From the NCBI GenBank assembly GCA_949128115.1, contig OX421966.1, positions 60,261,416 through 60,325,415 of the forward strand: a stretch of DNA of 64,000 nt, written 5' to 3'. The DNA is from Anaspis maculata. Lineage: Eukaryota > Arthropoda > Insecta > Coleoptera > Scraptiidae. This document shows positions 35,975 through 48,110 of this stretch, piece after piece. The stretch's first letter is position 1; every line of letters begins with the position of its first letter. The notes beneath the pieces were generated by a model. That model had not been told where the DNA came from. It did not search any database and was given only the letters and a program-made list of their open reading frames with translations. Made by a program: the position numbers and the translations under genes.

Positions 35975-37063
35975 ATACCGGGTGATCATTTGAAAACAAT
36001 CCACCTGCAATAACTCCCGATTCCTAGTGAAAATGTCTTTGAGCAAAAACAGGTCGATCCTTATATCGAGGGAGACATCTAAAACATACATTAGCGATTT
36101 TCCATCTTTAACCCCCTCACCCCCACCCACCCCAACTTTGAAATTTCAAACGACACTACCTATTTTGTGATACATTAAATTCAACAGAATTGGATTCTCT
36201 TTTTGAAAAAATATTTCCAAAATTTTCAACCCCACCCCTCTTCCCCCCTAAATTCTTTGAGTGTCCGATTAAATATTCTTGACCTCTCAATTCTCTTCAA
36301 TGCAGTCAACGTCATCCTGCACAGCATCGAAAGAGAAAATTTTCTATGGAAAAATTGCTGCCCAAATTCACCCCTTCGCTCCCCCCCCCCCCCTCACATT
36401 AAAAATCTAAAATGATAATATCTACTTTGTGATACATCAAATCAAAGGGAATTGAGTTCTCTCCCTCAACACAATTTCTTCGAAATTTTGAAAACCTCCG
36501 TTTACCTACTAAAATACTTCAAATGTCCAGTTAAATAGGGAAGGGGTTGAAAATTTCAAAAAAATTGTTTTTAGAAAGAGAATTTGATTTCCTTTAATTT
36601 CATGTATCACAAAGTGGATGATATTTTGTTAAACTTCAAGTTAAGGTGGGAGAGAGCAGTGGGGTATCAATTTGCGTGGCACTTTTTTCACCAAAAATTC
36701 TCTTCTTTGAAGCTATTCAGGATGATGCTGACTAAACAGAAGATAATTGAGGGGTTCAGAATATTGAAAGGAACACTCAGAGAATTTTTAGGGAGAAGGG
36801 GGGTAGAGTTGAATTTTTTGAAGATATCTTTTTCAAAAAGAGAATTTAATTTTCTCCAATTTGATGTATCGCAAGGTAGGTAGTGTCATTTGGAATTTTA
36901 TTTTTGGGATGGGTGGGGGCGAGGGGGCTGAAAATAGAAATTTGCCAATGTATGTTTTAGATGTCCCCCTCGATATAAAAATCGACCTGTTTTTGCTCGG
37001 AGAAATATTGACTAGGAATCGGGAGTTATTGCAGGTGGATAGTTTTCAAATGATCACGCGGTA
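35975..37063. mobile_element. 1.1-kb foldback element
   Basis: The ends ataccgggtgatcatttgaa and ttcaaatgatcacgcggtat are inverted copies. The arms pair inward through tgcaataactcccgattcc, aaaaacaggtcgat, ggagacatctaaaacatac and the C-rich/G-rich tracts (acccccacccacccc versus gggtgggggcgaggggg). The centre is near 36520. There are no ORFs of interest; the open frames are shadows of the arms. Confidence 0.8.
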
Positions 37064-38176
37064 TTTTTTTTACTGTGAACCACACGATTACAAGACTAGC
37101 ATAACAGTGCAATATTGTCCCATCCTACAAACCATCATAAGCCACAACACAGATTCGCGGTTCACCGTCACCTGTTTGTAAGCGCTCCATGTAAGTATGC
37201 AATTGCAATTTGCAATAAATTCCCATTTAATGCAACTTGCCTTTTGTTTTAGTGTTTTGATGGCGATTTCTTTTTCTTCGCAAACCGCTTTGTTTGTAAG
37301 AAACAAAACATTAGAATTCTTCATCCGTAACACTATACTAATCTCGATACAAAATAGTATTGTTAAAGTTGTGGTCTAAAATAAACAGACACTCGCTGAT
37401 TCCAAGTTTGCAAATTTTCAGTACGTTATCGGAGATGTTAACGATGAAATGGATCTCGTTCAGAAGAAGCTTAACCTTCACGTGGGACACCGAAATCGAT
37501 AGTTGGGCCTCGAGTTGGGCAAAGATGCTGGAACATGAAACAACACCTTAAAACTTTAAGAAAGAGAATCTTAAGCGCATCAACCTGCTGGAGAGGATGC
37601 CCTGATCCTTGATAATAATTAAAGGTCACGCGACTTTGTAACTTGAGCGTAAAACTTGGGGGAGCGAAAATCAAGACTCATTGTTTCAAATTTGCGAAGT
37701 TATTAAAATTAAATTTCACCAGATTTCGGTATAGGTACGGTGTAGGTAGGCAGAGGTTGTAGGTAGTAATTTGCATCAACACAACAGTATGCGATTTAAC
37801 CTGAGGATATACTCAAAATATGCTCAAGCGAAGCAGACCGTACCTTTGCCTAATCACCCGTTATGTATTTAGGTAAACATACATAAATTTGTGCTACGTA
37901 TATTTAATTAGTTCGTGAAAAAATTTCTAGTGAAAATGATGCAGGTATGAAGTTGTTGCAGGTTGCAGGACTTTTAAGGCAAGTTGATCGATATACGTAA
38001 ATGTAATGTATACAGAAGGAAAGTGTATGCAAGAAATGCAGGACGTCACGAAACGAGCTAAGAAAATGTAGACGAATGCGTACGGTGAAAGCGATAAGAG
38101 CGAAAAGGAAGAAATAAGGATAAGTACAAAGATGAGGCGAGCATGAAGACAGCAGCACTACAATCAGCAATGTAGG
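37064..38176. other. no gene seen
   Basis: This is AT-rich sequence with no domain-bearing frame, no clear repeat pair and no RNA gene that I recognise. Confidence 0.4.
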
Positions 38177-39896
38177 TATAGTAGGTTCACTTGTACTGTG
38201 ACTCTAGTTGGCTGGACAAATTTTCTACTTTAGCATTGTAGGCTTGCCGCCTTTTCACCTGGTGTGAAACTGACTTCTCTGGAAGTGAAGTTATATTTCT
38301 TATCAAATTGATATTAAAATCTTGGAAAACTGACCTGGTCATAAGTGGACGTGCGACTACGGGGACGCAGAGCTGTGTTACCGTCATGTAGACACCAAAA
38401 GAGCACGGGGCGGCCGCAAATCTAAGTCATCTTGACGGCGGCCCATTCAGGGTCGACAAAAACTCGTTCCGGGAAGCCCCAAAATGAAAGCAAATTGCAA
38501 ATTGGAGGTATAGTAGGTTCACTTGTACCGTGATTCTAGTAGGCTGGGCAAATTTCACAGTTTGGCATTGTAGACTTCACGTCCAACTGCCTAGTGTGCG
38601 CCTGAGCGTCTGGCTTCGAAAGATAGGTTATGTTGGTGTGATGGTGTGTTGACTGTTGCTGTCAAGAATGGAAAATTTACCGAAATCAACTTTGCAAATT
38701 GCAAATATGGAGTGGATGTTGTTCACCTTTCACAAGTTCCGCAAATTTCTTGTTCCAGTACGATGTCCTGAGCAGTGAAATCAAGTATTAACGCCGATGA
38801 ATCCCATCCTCACAAAAATTAGGAGGGTTCAGCTTCCCATCGTTTCCAGCCTTCCAGAGTGTGGGTACTTCTTTTAAAAACCAGGAAAAGTTCACAATGC
38901 TTCCATAATATGTGGTTTTTGAAAATATATTCACGTCTTCTCCGCAAAGCTGAACGTTATGGGGTACATGCCCAGCACCCATTCCGCCCATTTTTTCTCC
39001 CAGAAGCGAGTTCTTGATGGCACTCTCGAGGACTTTAAAATGGGCACTTACGTTATTGTATTGACACAAGCTGAGGCGCAAACACAGTTTTCACAGTAAT
39101 GGGCATAATTTCATCACAATTTTCGTGAAACTCGTGATTTTCAGTCTATTTGACACTCGATCTGACAAACGGTAAAGCTGTTGATCTTGTCGTCAAGCTT
39201 AAACTTTCAAATATCAATGCAACCAACTGCCAAATTCTAGGGAGTTTTCAAATATCAGATTTGAAAACTTAGAAACAAAATCTCACAGCCAACTAGAATC
39301 ACGGTACAAGTGAACCTACTATACTTACATCAATTTCGGTCCAATACGCAACTTGAGCGGCTGGGTTTTTTAAAATTTGGTTTAATTTACTTTTTACACG
39401 TAAATTCTTTTGCCAATGACAGACTGCACGACGATCCTTGTATCGCCTATAATCCTTCAGGGTTTGGCTTGTATTTTTGACGGGAAGAGGCGAAAGGGTT
39501 GATGATTGCATGGGGCCCCTTTTTTTTGGACGAAGGGCATTGTATACTCTTCAATTTAAACCATCGAAAGTTGAACCGGCTTCGAGAGGTTATAAATATT
39601 TTTGTCAACTGTCAAATGTCAAGGCACTTTTGATTTATTTGTTCATTGGCGAAGATTAAAAACAGGTCGGAAAATTGCTACATTTTCCAATAAAATGGAA
39701 AAAAAATCAGACATCACGTGCCGCAAAAATGTTCCGGCTATCTGCAGAGAAAATACGCAAAAAAATGTGTTTCAAAACTGGTCCGGCCAGAGCAGCCAAC
39801 TGCAAAGTTTTGGGGATTTTCTATATTACACATTTGGAAACTTGAAAACAAAATCTCACAGCCGACCAGAATCACGGTACAAGTGAATCTACTATA
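38177..39896 (+). mobile_element. TATAGTAGG-family DNA transposon, with a nested copy
   Basis: The left end is tatagtaggttcacttgtac and the right end is its inverse (gtacaagtgaatctactata). A second complete pair of the same ends lies inside, at 38509 and 39323. The outer unit is therefore about 1.7 kb and the inner about 0.8 kb. The terminal repeat extends inward through gtgattctagtcggctgtgag. Flanking TA is compatible with a TA target. No transposase is visible. Relatives lie at 26430, 52306, 53454 and 55885. Confidence 0.8.
38509..39323 (+). mobile_element. nested TATAGTAGG-family element
   Basis: Both ends (tatagtaggttcacttgtac and its inverse) are intact. The interior (about 38700-39010) matches 52400-52720 in inverted orientation, including cttctccgcaaagctgaa and acatcgtactgg-type blocks. 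It is a distinct internal subfamily of the same transposon, inserted in or recombined with the outer copy. Confidence 0.75.
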
Positions 39897-40861
39897 GAAG
39901 AGAAGAGAAGAGTTAGAAGAGGTACAGTAAACTCTAGGTGAATCAAGTGTTTTTACCGGGTGTTTTTTATTTTTTTATTTATGAATTGATTAAGCTATGA
40001 AAGTGAAAACTTATGTCTGCGACTTGGATTCAAAATGCGTCGGCCAGGCAACGCGAGAAGCCGAGAAGAGGAATCAAGTCGCAGACATACGTTCCTACTT
40101 CCATAGCTAAATCCAATTCACAATTTCAAAAAGCACCCGGTACTTACTCTACCAACTATCTACATGTCAGCTGCCTACTGAAGCGATATCCGCATAATGT
40201 ATCAACACCAAGAACACCTGAATTTTGATGAAAAGAACGAATAAGTTTTGAAGAACAGTGACGGGATTTTGGGAGGCTCCGGAGTCCGGCTCACCCTGTA
40301 TAGCTACTGAGGATTAATAAGGTGCAAAGCGGGCAGGGACAATGATGAACGTACGTTCGCATTGATCGAGGAAAGTTAAACATCGAAGTCTAACCACACA
40401 CATGCACATTTCGTCGAAAACCGCAAGTTAAACTACGGCGCGCCAGCAGCTCACATTAAAATTTCTCTGCGAGCTGCTATGCCGCCCGACATAAAACGTG
40501 ACAGGCTAAACACGTTCCTCCTCTAGAACATTATCCCCATTAATAATGGTTTTAGAATGGAACGTCGTTACGACACTGCCTAAATAAGAAAAAGAAATTT
40601 TCCTTGGAACTTCTACTTTTATCTATCTGCAGAAGCATACGGGAAAACTCACGAAAACTTTAGTAAGTCAGGAATAATAATTCATCGAAGCGTTATGTGG
40701 AACCCATAGTATTTTTCTTCGGATCATCTATGAATCTTTGCTGCGACACGAATGCCGATAGATACCTGTAATAAGGATAATTAATTCGAAACTTTTTTGC
40801 ATCGGAGTTGGCTGTGATATTCTCAGACTTGAATATACTCATGTCTATGCGCAGGTACCGA
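39897..40861. other. no gene seen
   Basis: AT-rich spacer between two DNA transposons. An imperfect GAAGA run occurs near 39896-39920. No supported coding. Confidence 0.4.
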
Positions 40862-41250
40862 TGTACACTCGGCAGCAAAAATAGCGTCCACTCGATTTGA
40901 CCAAAACGACTATTTGCTTGGCCTACCCTGACAGGGACCGGAGCCGCCATTTTTCACCAATATTATTATTGGACTCAGAACAACTGTTGTCGAACATTTT
41001 AACTTCCCAGTAATTAGGCATGCACGTTGCAACCTGAACACAAAGTATTCAAATATCGCTTTATTGTGATGGTAGAAAGTTCACAAAAAACCGCGACCCA
41101 ACACTTGGTTGGTTTTATTAGACATCTAAAAGGGCCGCATTGCTTTATTTATCCCGAGTACATACCTACCTATTACGGAAGAGCAGGCCATGGAAACAGT
41201 CGTTTCCACCATAAATTAAGTGAGCGTTATTTTTGCTGCCGAGTGTACAT
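40862..41250. mobile_element. Tc1/mariner-like MITE, TA TSD
   Basis: tgtacactcggcagcaaaaa at the left is mirrored by tttttgctgccgagtgtaca at the right. With TA as target duplication the element begins CACTCGGCAGC. Inverted ends of about 26 bp, a length of about 390 bp and no transposase frame indicate a miniature non-autonomous element. Confidence 0.8.
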
Positions 41251-42125
41251 AACATGATACCTTCAAGCTCGATGCATTTGGTAGTTTCATTGAGAGCAAG
41301 TTGGAGTGAGGGAAATCAAACTGTCGTAATAACCAGAGATATAAGCTGTATTCCCTCTACACGAAATCTCAGATAATTTCACCTTAGTTAGAGAAAGAGA
41401 GAGAAAGCGAGACTTGTGTGAGAGGGAGAGAGACACAACTAGCAATTGAAGTGAGAATTCTCAGTTCAGATAATAAAAGGAACACAGCTATATTGTCACA
41501 ATGAACCTATCATTCCGGATATCCAAAATGTCACTCGCACAGTACTTGAAATATCACTTTTGCAGCTCAAACTGTATTCATGGTTAACTACGTCACAGTG
41601 AACTGTCATTTTAGTTGCACAAACTGCCACACTGAGAGAAAAAACCAGCTGTATCTGCCGAAAAAAATGTAAATCTCACCGAGACTCTAGGTTACCTAGG
41701 AACCTACCTTTCAAACTATGTATTTGACCTGAGTCTATCGGTTAAACCGAGGGTTAAACACAAAGAGAGTAGTGTTGACCGAGCAAACAGTAAAAATTAT
41801 TACTCGGTTTAAAATAGTGACGTCATTGTTTAAACCGAATATTAGGTTGAAAACAACCGTTTTCTTCAGTTGATGTGAAGCGGCTCATAGCTCTCGCTCG
41901 GCTGGTCGCTTGTAGTCAGGTCCCGGCAAAACGCCTCTGGCTAAGAAGCCCCCCATAAAACGTCTTCGTGAAAAAATATTCCCGGACGCGACGTTCTCCA
42001 AGCAAAATGTCCCCGACGAAGGTCCCCACCCCACTGGTAGCCCGTCGTCAAGTCCCAGCAAAACCTCACCCACAAAACGTCCCCTTGACAACCCATTATT
42101 GGAAGTGACGTCTCTCATGAAGGAT
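41251..42125. other. intergenic; GA-rich tract and a repeat shared with block B's right flank
   Basis: A GAGAAAG-rich tract lies at 41390-41432. The segment ccccactggtagcccgtcgt (about 42027) resembles cccactgggagcccgtcgtt just right of block B (about 47633), with the intervening spacing changed. No gene is supported. Confidence 0.45.
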
Positions 42126-42988
42126 GACCGGACAATTCTTCACCGGACAATTCTTCGCCGGACAATTCTTCACCGGACAATTCTTCGTCGGAAACTTTGG
42201 AGCTCTAATGAGGCCCAGTGTGAAAGTGATATTCAGAGCCCTATCCCACACTGGGTTTTTACGTAGCGTTTCAAGCCTTGCTGAGTCCCCTTGTCTCTAC
42301 AAGCATCGTTTGGGATCTCGATCAACCTCCTTGGGTATCTTCAAATTTTCTGGAGATTTGCTCCGCCCTTGGATGGTTTCTCAGAGCCCTACTAGGCCCC
42401 CTTGTCTTCATGTCGCATTTGTAGCCCTGCTGAGCTTCTTTGTATCTTGCATTATTTTTCAAAGCTCTATTAACTCCTGTGTGTCTTCTTGTGTTGGTCG
42501 GAATCCTACCGGCTCCCCTTGTGTCTGCAAATGTCATTTGAAGCCCTCGTGAGCCAGGCAGGCCTTTTTGCGATTTTCAGAGCTCTATCCTGCTTTAAGT
42601 CTACATTAAAGCATTTCAAGCCCTGTTAAGCCCCCTTTGTATCTTCAAATATCGTTTGGAGTCCTAATGAGCCCCCTTGTTGTCGTCAATTATTATCGTT
42701 TGCAGCCCAAGTGACCCCTTTTTGATTTTTTTTTTCCTCCAATAGGATTCTATTGCACCTGGCTTTTAGCCAACCAACAATTTTGACATATTTAAAAAGA
42801 AAAGAAAAAGAAAATTTTGATTTTTTTGATAATTCTGGAATCTTAGAAACCTTCTTCTTTCTTCATCTTCTTGGGTTTCTCAGAGCCCTATGTGGCCCCT
42901 CTCTGTCTTTATGTTTCATTTTTGTAGCCCTGCTGAGCCCCTTTTTAGCGCACTTCTCCAAACGGGAAGGCGCTTTTGTCCTCGCTTT

Positions 42989-43033
42989 GTCCGTCCGTCC
43001 GTCCGTCCGTCCGTCCGTCCGTCCGTCCGTCCC
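42989..43033 (+). repeat. (TCCG)n microsatellite
   Basis: About eleven uninterrupted copies of the tetranucleotide TCCG. Confidence 0.95.
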
Positions 43034-43069
43034 CGCATCTAGTCCTAGACGAAAAGGTTTTGGCGAAAA

Positions 43070-43795
43070 ATTTTTACTCCATTGGGTAGCTCATGACCTT
43101 GTATCCCGAACCAAGAAAAATCTTGACGAAATAATAATAAACAATGACAATAATAACAATTTAGTGTGACGCGGCATCGCCGTTGAATGCTGCATTTCAG
43201 AAGCCGGCCTGATCTCGAAAGTTATCACATGCGAGGAAGTACCCGATCTTATCATTTTACCATAATACATATGCGGAGTTATATTTAGAGGATGATTTGA
43301 ACTTTATTTTAATGAAAATTTCACATCGGTGCGAGGTGCCGATTAGTAGTTATTAATTTTTGAAAATGACTCCGAAACTACGGCTCGGCCGCAAATGATT
43401 TATTCGTTGCTTGCTGGTGCTTGATATCCTTTCCTCCGAACAAAACGAAATTCAATACAGAAAATATTTCAACTCGAATGGGTAGCTCATGGCCTTGGTA
43501 CGCGAATCAAGAAAAATTTTGCCGAAATAATCATGAACAATTACAAAAATAACATTTTGGTGTAGGGCGGCTTCGCCGATCAAGTGCTGGCATTCGCGGT
43601 AAGATGTAGAAAGTTGCGATATGCAGGCAACTACAATTTCTTAATGAAATACATCACTGCATGTACGGCATTATATTTAGAGAACAATTTGAACTTTCTT
43701 TTGACAAAAACCCCACTTCGATCCGACCGTTGGGTCAATTGTTATCAATTTTTGAAAACGACCGCAAAGCCACGGCTCGGCGCATATTACACGAC
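43070..43795 (+). repeat. 396-bp tandem duplication
   Basis: gggtagctcatgaccttg at 43084 recurs as gggtagctcatggccttg at 43480. Following blocks (atcaagaaaaat, gaaataat, ggcttcgccg, tatatttagag, gaacaatttgaact and acggctcgg) stay in register. The copies are diverged, so the duplication is old. Short frames in it are not supported as genes. Confidence 0.75.
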
Positions 43796-44389
43796 CCTAC
43801 AAATTTAAAATCAGACGTGCCGAAAGCCGAAATAGTAATTGAACATTTTGAAATAGTCAATACTAGGTACCTGAAGGATAATGGCACTCAAATTACGAAA
43901 GATGTTCGCTCAATAACAAAAAAAAGTAGGTAGGTATCACTAAAAATCATGTGACAAGGCTACCATTTTGTCGGTTTTTCGATAAAAAAGAAATGTTCCA
44001 ATTCAAAAGTGAACCCGATATTAGTGTTCAGGAGGTCGAAATCAGTTGGAAAACATTTTTTTATATAAGTAACAGAATGACGCTTATGTGGCCGGTTTGT
44101 CTGTCTGTCTGTCTGTCTGTCCGAGTCCGTGCAGAAATTAAGACGCTGTACTCCTTCTCGAGAATTGAAACAAGAGTCTTGGAACTTTTTTCCGATTAAT
44201 AGCTGATGTCCCCAAGGGTGGCCAATGGGCACTATTTTTGTTATCCATACATCGTTATCATTATTCTCAAAAAACAGAGATCTCCTGTGCACTTCGATGA
44301 AGTTGAACTTCTCCTCGGGAAATAAAGCTACAGCCCTTGAAGATTGAACTTTATCCGGTGGATAGCTTAGGTCCCCAAGGACCAAATAG

Positions 44390-44825
44390 GCAGGTTGGCT
44401 TTCATAATTCGGCCGCCATCTTGGCTGCCATATTGAAATTTCTTATTAGTGGAACGATTGTCATGAAACTTGAAACTTACCCTTGTCTAGTACGATCATT
44501 CTTATTTTCAAGCCAAATTTCATGATTGCCCCACCATCCTGGCCACCATATTGAAATCTCTTATAAGTGGAAGGATTTTCATGAAACTTGAGAGTTACGC
44601 TTGTCTCGTACGATCATTCCTATTTTCAAGCTGAGTTTCATAATTCTGCCGCCATCTTGGCTGCCATATTGAAATCTCTTGTTAGTGGAACGATTTTCAT
44701 GAAACTTGGAACTTACCCTTGTCTAGTACGATCATTTTGATTTTCAAGCCGAATTTCATGATTCTGTCGATATTTTGGCCGCCATATTGCAATTTTTTGC
44801 CCAAGACGGTGGAACCCTAATCACT
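44390..44825 (+). repeat. 118-bp tandem repeat, ~3.5 units
   Basis: ttgtctagtacgatcatt recurs at 44483, 44601 and 44719, spacing 118 bp. Each unit includes ccgccatcttggctgccata and gaaacttg(g/a)aacttaccc. Inverted relatives lie at 47770-48110. A (GTCT)n tract at about 44097-44120 precedes it. Confidence 0.85.
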
Positions 44826-46448
44826 TAACATCTTGCGTTCACTAATCCTCCAAAAAGGAAGTGCGCTACTGAGCCTCATGCCCATGAGGCATATTCGCTT
44901 GTTTCAATATGTTAGTTTTTCAAGCTCTAGTTAGCTCCTGTTAGTCTTTATGTGTTGGTCAATGTTCTACGGGGCCCCCTCGTGTCCCCTCGTGTCATTT
45001 GGAGTTCCAGTGAGCCCCGCCAGGCCTTCGTCCGATTTTTAGAGGCCTCTCCTCTCTTCTGTCCACATTAAAGCGTTTCAAGCCCTACTGAGCCCCCTTG
45101 TGTCTTCAAGTATCGTTTGGAGGCCTATTGAGCCCTCTTGTGTCTTCAATTATTCGATTGCAGCCCAAGTGACACCCCTCTGATTTTTTTGATAATTTTG
45201 AAATCTTAGAAACTTCTTCTTTCTTTATCTTCTTAGGTTTCTCCGAGCCCTATGTGGCCCCTCTCCATCTTTATGTCTGATTTTTGTAGCCCTGAGGAGC
45301 CCCTTTTTTCAATGTGTTAGTTTTTCAAGCTCTAGTTAGCTCCTGTTAGTCTTTATGTGTTGGTCAAAGTTCTACGGGGCCCCCTTGTGTCATTTGGAGC
45401 CCCAGTAAGCCCCGCCAGGCCTTCGTCCGATTTTTTGAGGCCTCTCTTCTCTTGTGTCCACATTAAAGCTCTTCAAGCTCTACTGAGCCCCCTTGTATCT
45501 TCAAGTATCGTTTGGAGCTCTATTGAGCCCTCTTGTGTCTTCAATTAATGTTTGCAGATCAGGTGACCCCCTTCTGATTTCTTAAAGTTTCTGGAATCTT
45601 AGAAAGCTCCTTTGTGCCTTATTAGGCTTCTTATTGCCCTATGTGGCCCGTCTTTGTTTCGTTTGTAGCCTTGATGAGCCCTTTTTTATAATGCGCTGAT
45701 TTTCCAAGCTCTATTTAGCTCCTGTTAGTCAAAGTTCTACGGGTACCCCTTGTATCCTCAAGTATCAATTAGAGCCCCAGTGAGCCCCGTCAGGCCTTTG
45801 TCCGATTTTCAGAGGCCTCTCCTCTCTTGTGTCTATAATGGAGCGTTTCAAACCCTACTGAGCCTTAGTATCTTCAAGTATCGTTTTGAGCCCTATTGAG
45901 CCCTTTTGTGTCTTCAATTATTGTTTGCAGACCAGGTAACCCCCTTCAGATTTGTCGAAGTTTCTGACATCTAAGAAAGCTCCTTTGTGCCTTGTTAGGT
46001 TTTTCGGAGCCCCATGTGGCCCCCTGTGTCTTTATGTTTCATTTGTAGCCCTGCTGAGCCACTTTTCATATTGTGCTAGTTTTCGAAGCTCTAGTTAGCT
46101 CCTATGAGTCTTTATGTGTTGGTCGAAGTTCTACAGGGGTCGCCGAGCTCGCTCTGTGTCTCAAAGCGTCATTTGGAGCCCTAGTGACCCCCGCCAGGCC
46201 TTCTTGCAATTATTGGAGCCCTATCTTCCTTTTTATTTACATTGAAGCGTTTCAAACCCTGCTGAGTCCCCTTGTATCTTCAATTCTTCAAGTATCGTTT
46301 GAAGCCCTAATGAGCCTTCTTATGTCTACAATTATCGTCCGGAGCCCCGGTGATCCCCATCTGACTTCTCGATATTTCTGGCATCTTGGAAAGCTCCCTT
46401 GTGCCTTTCCAGGTTTCTCAGAGCCCTATTAGGCCCCCCTGTGTCTTA

Positions 46449-46678
46449 GGCCCGTATTCATAGTCGGATCTTATAATATAAGGTGGTCTTACGACCATGT
46501 TTATTAAGACACAGGCTTGAACCAAGATGGTTTTATACGTACAGTTATCATCTTGTCAATATTTTATAACATAATCAAATACCCCTATATCTCCTTGAGG
46601 TTATGTTTGGTAGAAATCAGCGTATCAAAATTGGATGAGGTCGTCTTGAGACATAAGATATGACTATGAATACGGGCC
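46449..46678. mobile_element. PIF/Harbinger-like MITE, TTA TSD
   Basis: The ends ggcccgtattcatagtc and gactatgaatacgggcc are exact inverted repeats. TTA lies at 46446-46448 and 46679-46681. It is 230 bp with no ORF. GGCCCGTATTCA-type ends and a TWA duplication are typical of PIF/Harbinger miniature elements. It interrupts a monomer of satellite block B, and the monomer is restored when it is removed. Confidence 0.92.
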
Positions 46679-47769
46679 TTAATGTGTCATTTGTAGCCCT
46701 GTTGAGCCCCTTTCTAACCTGTCTTTGTTTGGAGCTCTACTCAGCTCCTGTGTCTTCATTTGTTGGTCGGAGCCCTATAGGCCCCCTTGTGCCTCAAAGT
46801 GTCATTTGGAGACCTAGTGAGCCCTGCCAGGTCTTCTTGCAATTATAAGAACCCTATACTCCCTTTTATCTACATTGAAGCGTTTCAAACCCTGCTGTGC
46901 CCCCTTGTATCTTCAAGTATCGTTTGGAGCCCTAATGAGCCCCCTTGTGCCTACAATTATCGTTTGGAGTCCCGGTGACCCTCTTCTGACTTCTCCCTTG
47001 TGCCTTTCCTGATTTCTCAGAGCCCTATTAGGCCCCCCTGTGTCTTACTGTGTCATTTGTAGCCCCTTTGAGCCCCTTTTAAGCCCGTCTTTGTTTCGGA
47101 GCTCTAGTCAGCTCCTGTGTGTCTCCATGTGTTGATCGGAGCCCTTTAGGCCCCCTTGTGCCTTTGAGTGTCATTTGAAGCCCTAGTAAGCCCCATCAGT
47201 CCTTCTTGCGATATTTACAGACCTATCTTCTCATGGTCTACATTGTAGTGGTTTAGGCCCTGCTGAGCACCCTTGTATCTTCTAATGTCGTTTGGAGCCC
47301 CATTGAGTCCCTCATGCCTTTTTGTGTTATTCAAAACCCTATCTAGCCTTATTGCGTCTACATTGTGGCGATTTGAGCCCTGCCAGCCCCTTTGTGTCTT
47401 AAAGTATCGTTGAGGGCCCTAGTGAGCCCTGCCAGGTATTCTTGTGATATTCAGAGCCCTATTCTCCCTTGTGTATACATTGTAGGATTCAAAGTCTTGC
47501 TGAGCCCCCTTGTGTCTTGAAGTGTCCTTTAGAGCCCCAATAAGCCTGGTCATGCGCGAGCGCAATGCCTGCGAAGAATTGTCCGGCGAAGAATTGTCCG
47601 CGAAGAATTGTCCTAGCACCCTCATAAAGGATCCCACTGGGAGCCCGTCGTTAGGTCCCTGTAATAGGTAGTATTAATAAACAAGTGAATATCCCCTCAC
47701 GTGCGTGAGTCGCGATAGCGCATTTTCTTAGTGCAGATCTGTCACTGATAGAAATAAAGTCCAACTTGA

Positions 47770-48110
47770 AATTAAAAATGTTCATAAGAGACAAGAGTGA
47801 GTTTCACGTTTCATGACAATCGTTCCATTCATGAGAAATATGGCGGCCAAGATGGCGGCGGAACATGAAATTTAGCTTGAAAATAAGAATGTTCATACGA
47901 GAGTGGAGTAAGTTTGAAGTTTCATGCCAATCGTTTCAATAATGAGAGATTTCAAGATGGCGGCGGAATCTTGAAATTTGACTTTAAAATAAAAATGATC
48001 ATACGTGAGAAGGGTAAGTTTCAAGTTCCATGAAAATCGTTTTACTAATAAGAAATTTCAATCTGGCAGCCAAGATGGTGGCGGAATCATGAAATCTATT
48101 CCGCCCACTG
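47770..48110 (-). repeat. 106-118-bp tandem repeat, inverted relative of 44390-44825
   Basis: Units include aagatggcggcgga, tgaaatttgactt-type blocks and aatgttcata(a/c), with spacings of 111 and 106 bp. Further right, cagacagacagatagacaaa (48208) and ccggccatatt mirror the (GTCT)n tract and its flank at 44085-44120. It is an inverted, separately decayed copy of the interior of the 1.9-kb element, outside block B. Confidence 0.7.

Larger units (their letters stand above)
42949..44868. mobile_element. 1.9-kb element inserted in block B, TIR TAGCGCACTTC
   Basis: The array reads gagccccttttt, then tagcgcacttctcc; at the far end ggaagtgcgcta precedes array-like sequence again. The inverted ends are about 11 bp with a possible TA duplication. 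The interior holds a (GTCC)n tract, a 396-bp tandem duplication, a (GTCT)n tract and 118-bp tandem repeats. An uninterrupted array version (gagccccttttttcaatgtg) at 45298 shows what the site looked like. The exact right boundary is uncertain. Confidence 0.55.
42126..47620. repeat. satellite block B: GAGCCC array bounded by inverted GGACAATTCTTC arrays
   Basis: The left edge (42126-42190) is four to five monomers of ccggacaattcttcg. The right edge (about 47570-47614) is the inverse, gcgaagaattgtcc. The outermost right bases GTCCTAGCACC match those of block A (GTCCTAGAACC). CTCATGAAGGAT at 42114-42125 and CTCATAAAGGAT at 47621-47632 form an imperfect 12-bp flanking direct repeat. The core is the same GAGCCC...CCCCTTGTGTCTTCAA array as block A, interrupted by a 1.9-kb insertion (about 42949-44868) and a 230-bp MITE. 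Confidence 0.8.

Noticed and set aside
46073..46432. 119-codon frame within block B (and similar ones at 42124, 45357, 58731)
   Set aside because: Low-complexity translation of the satellite monomers.
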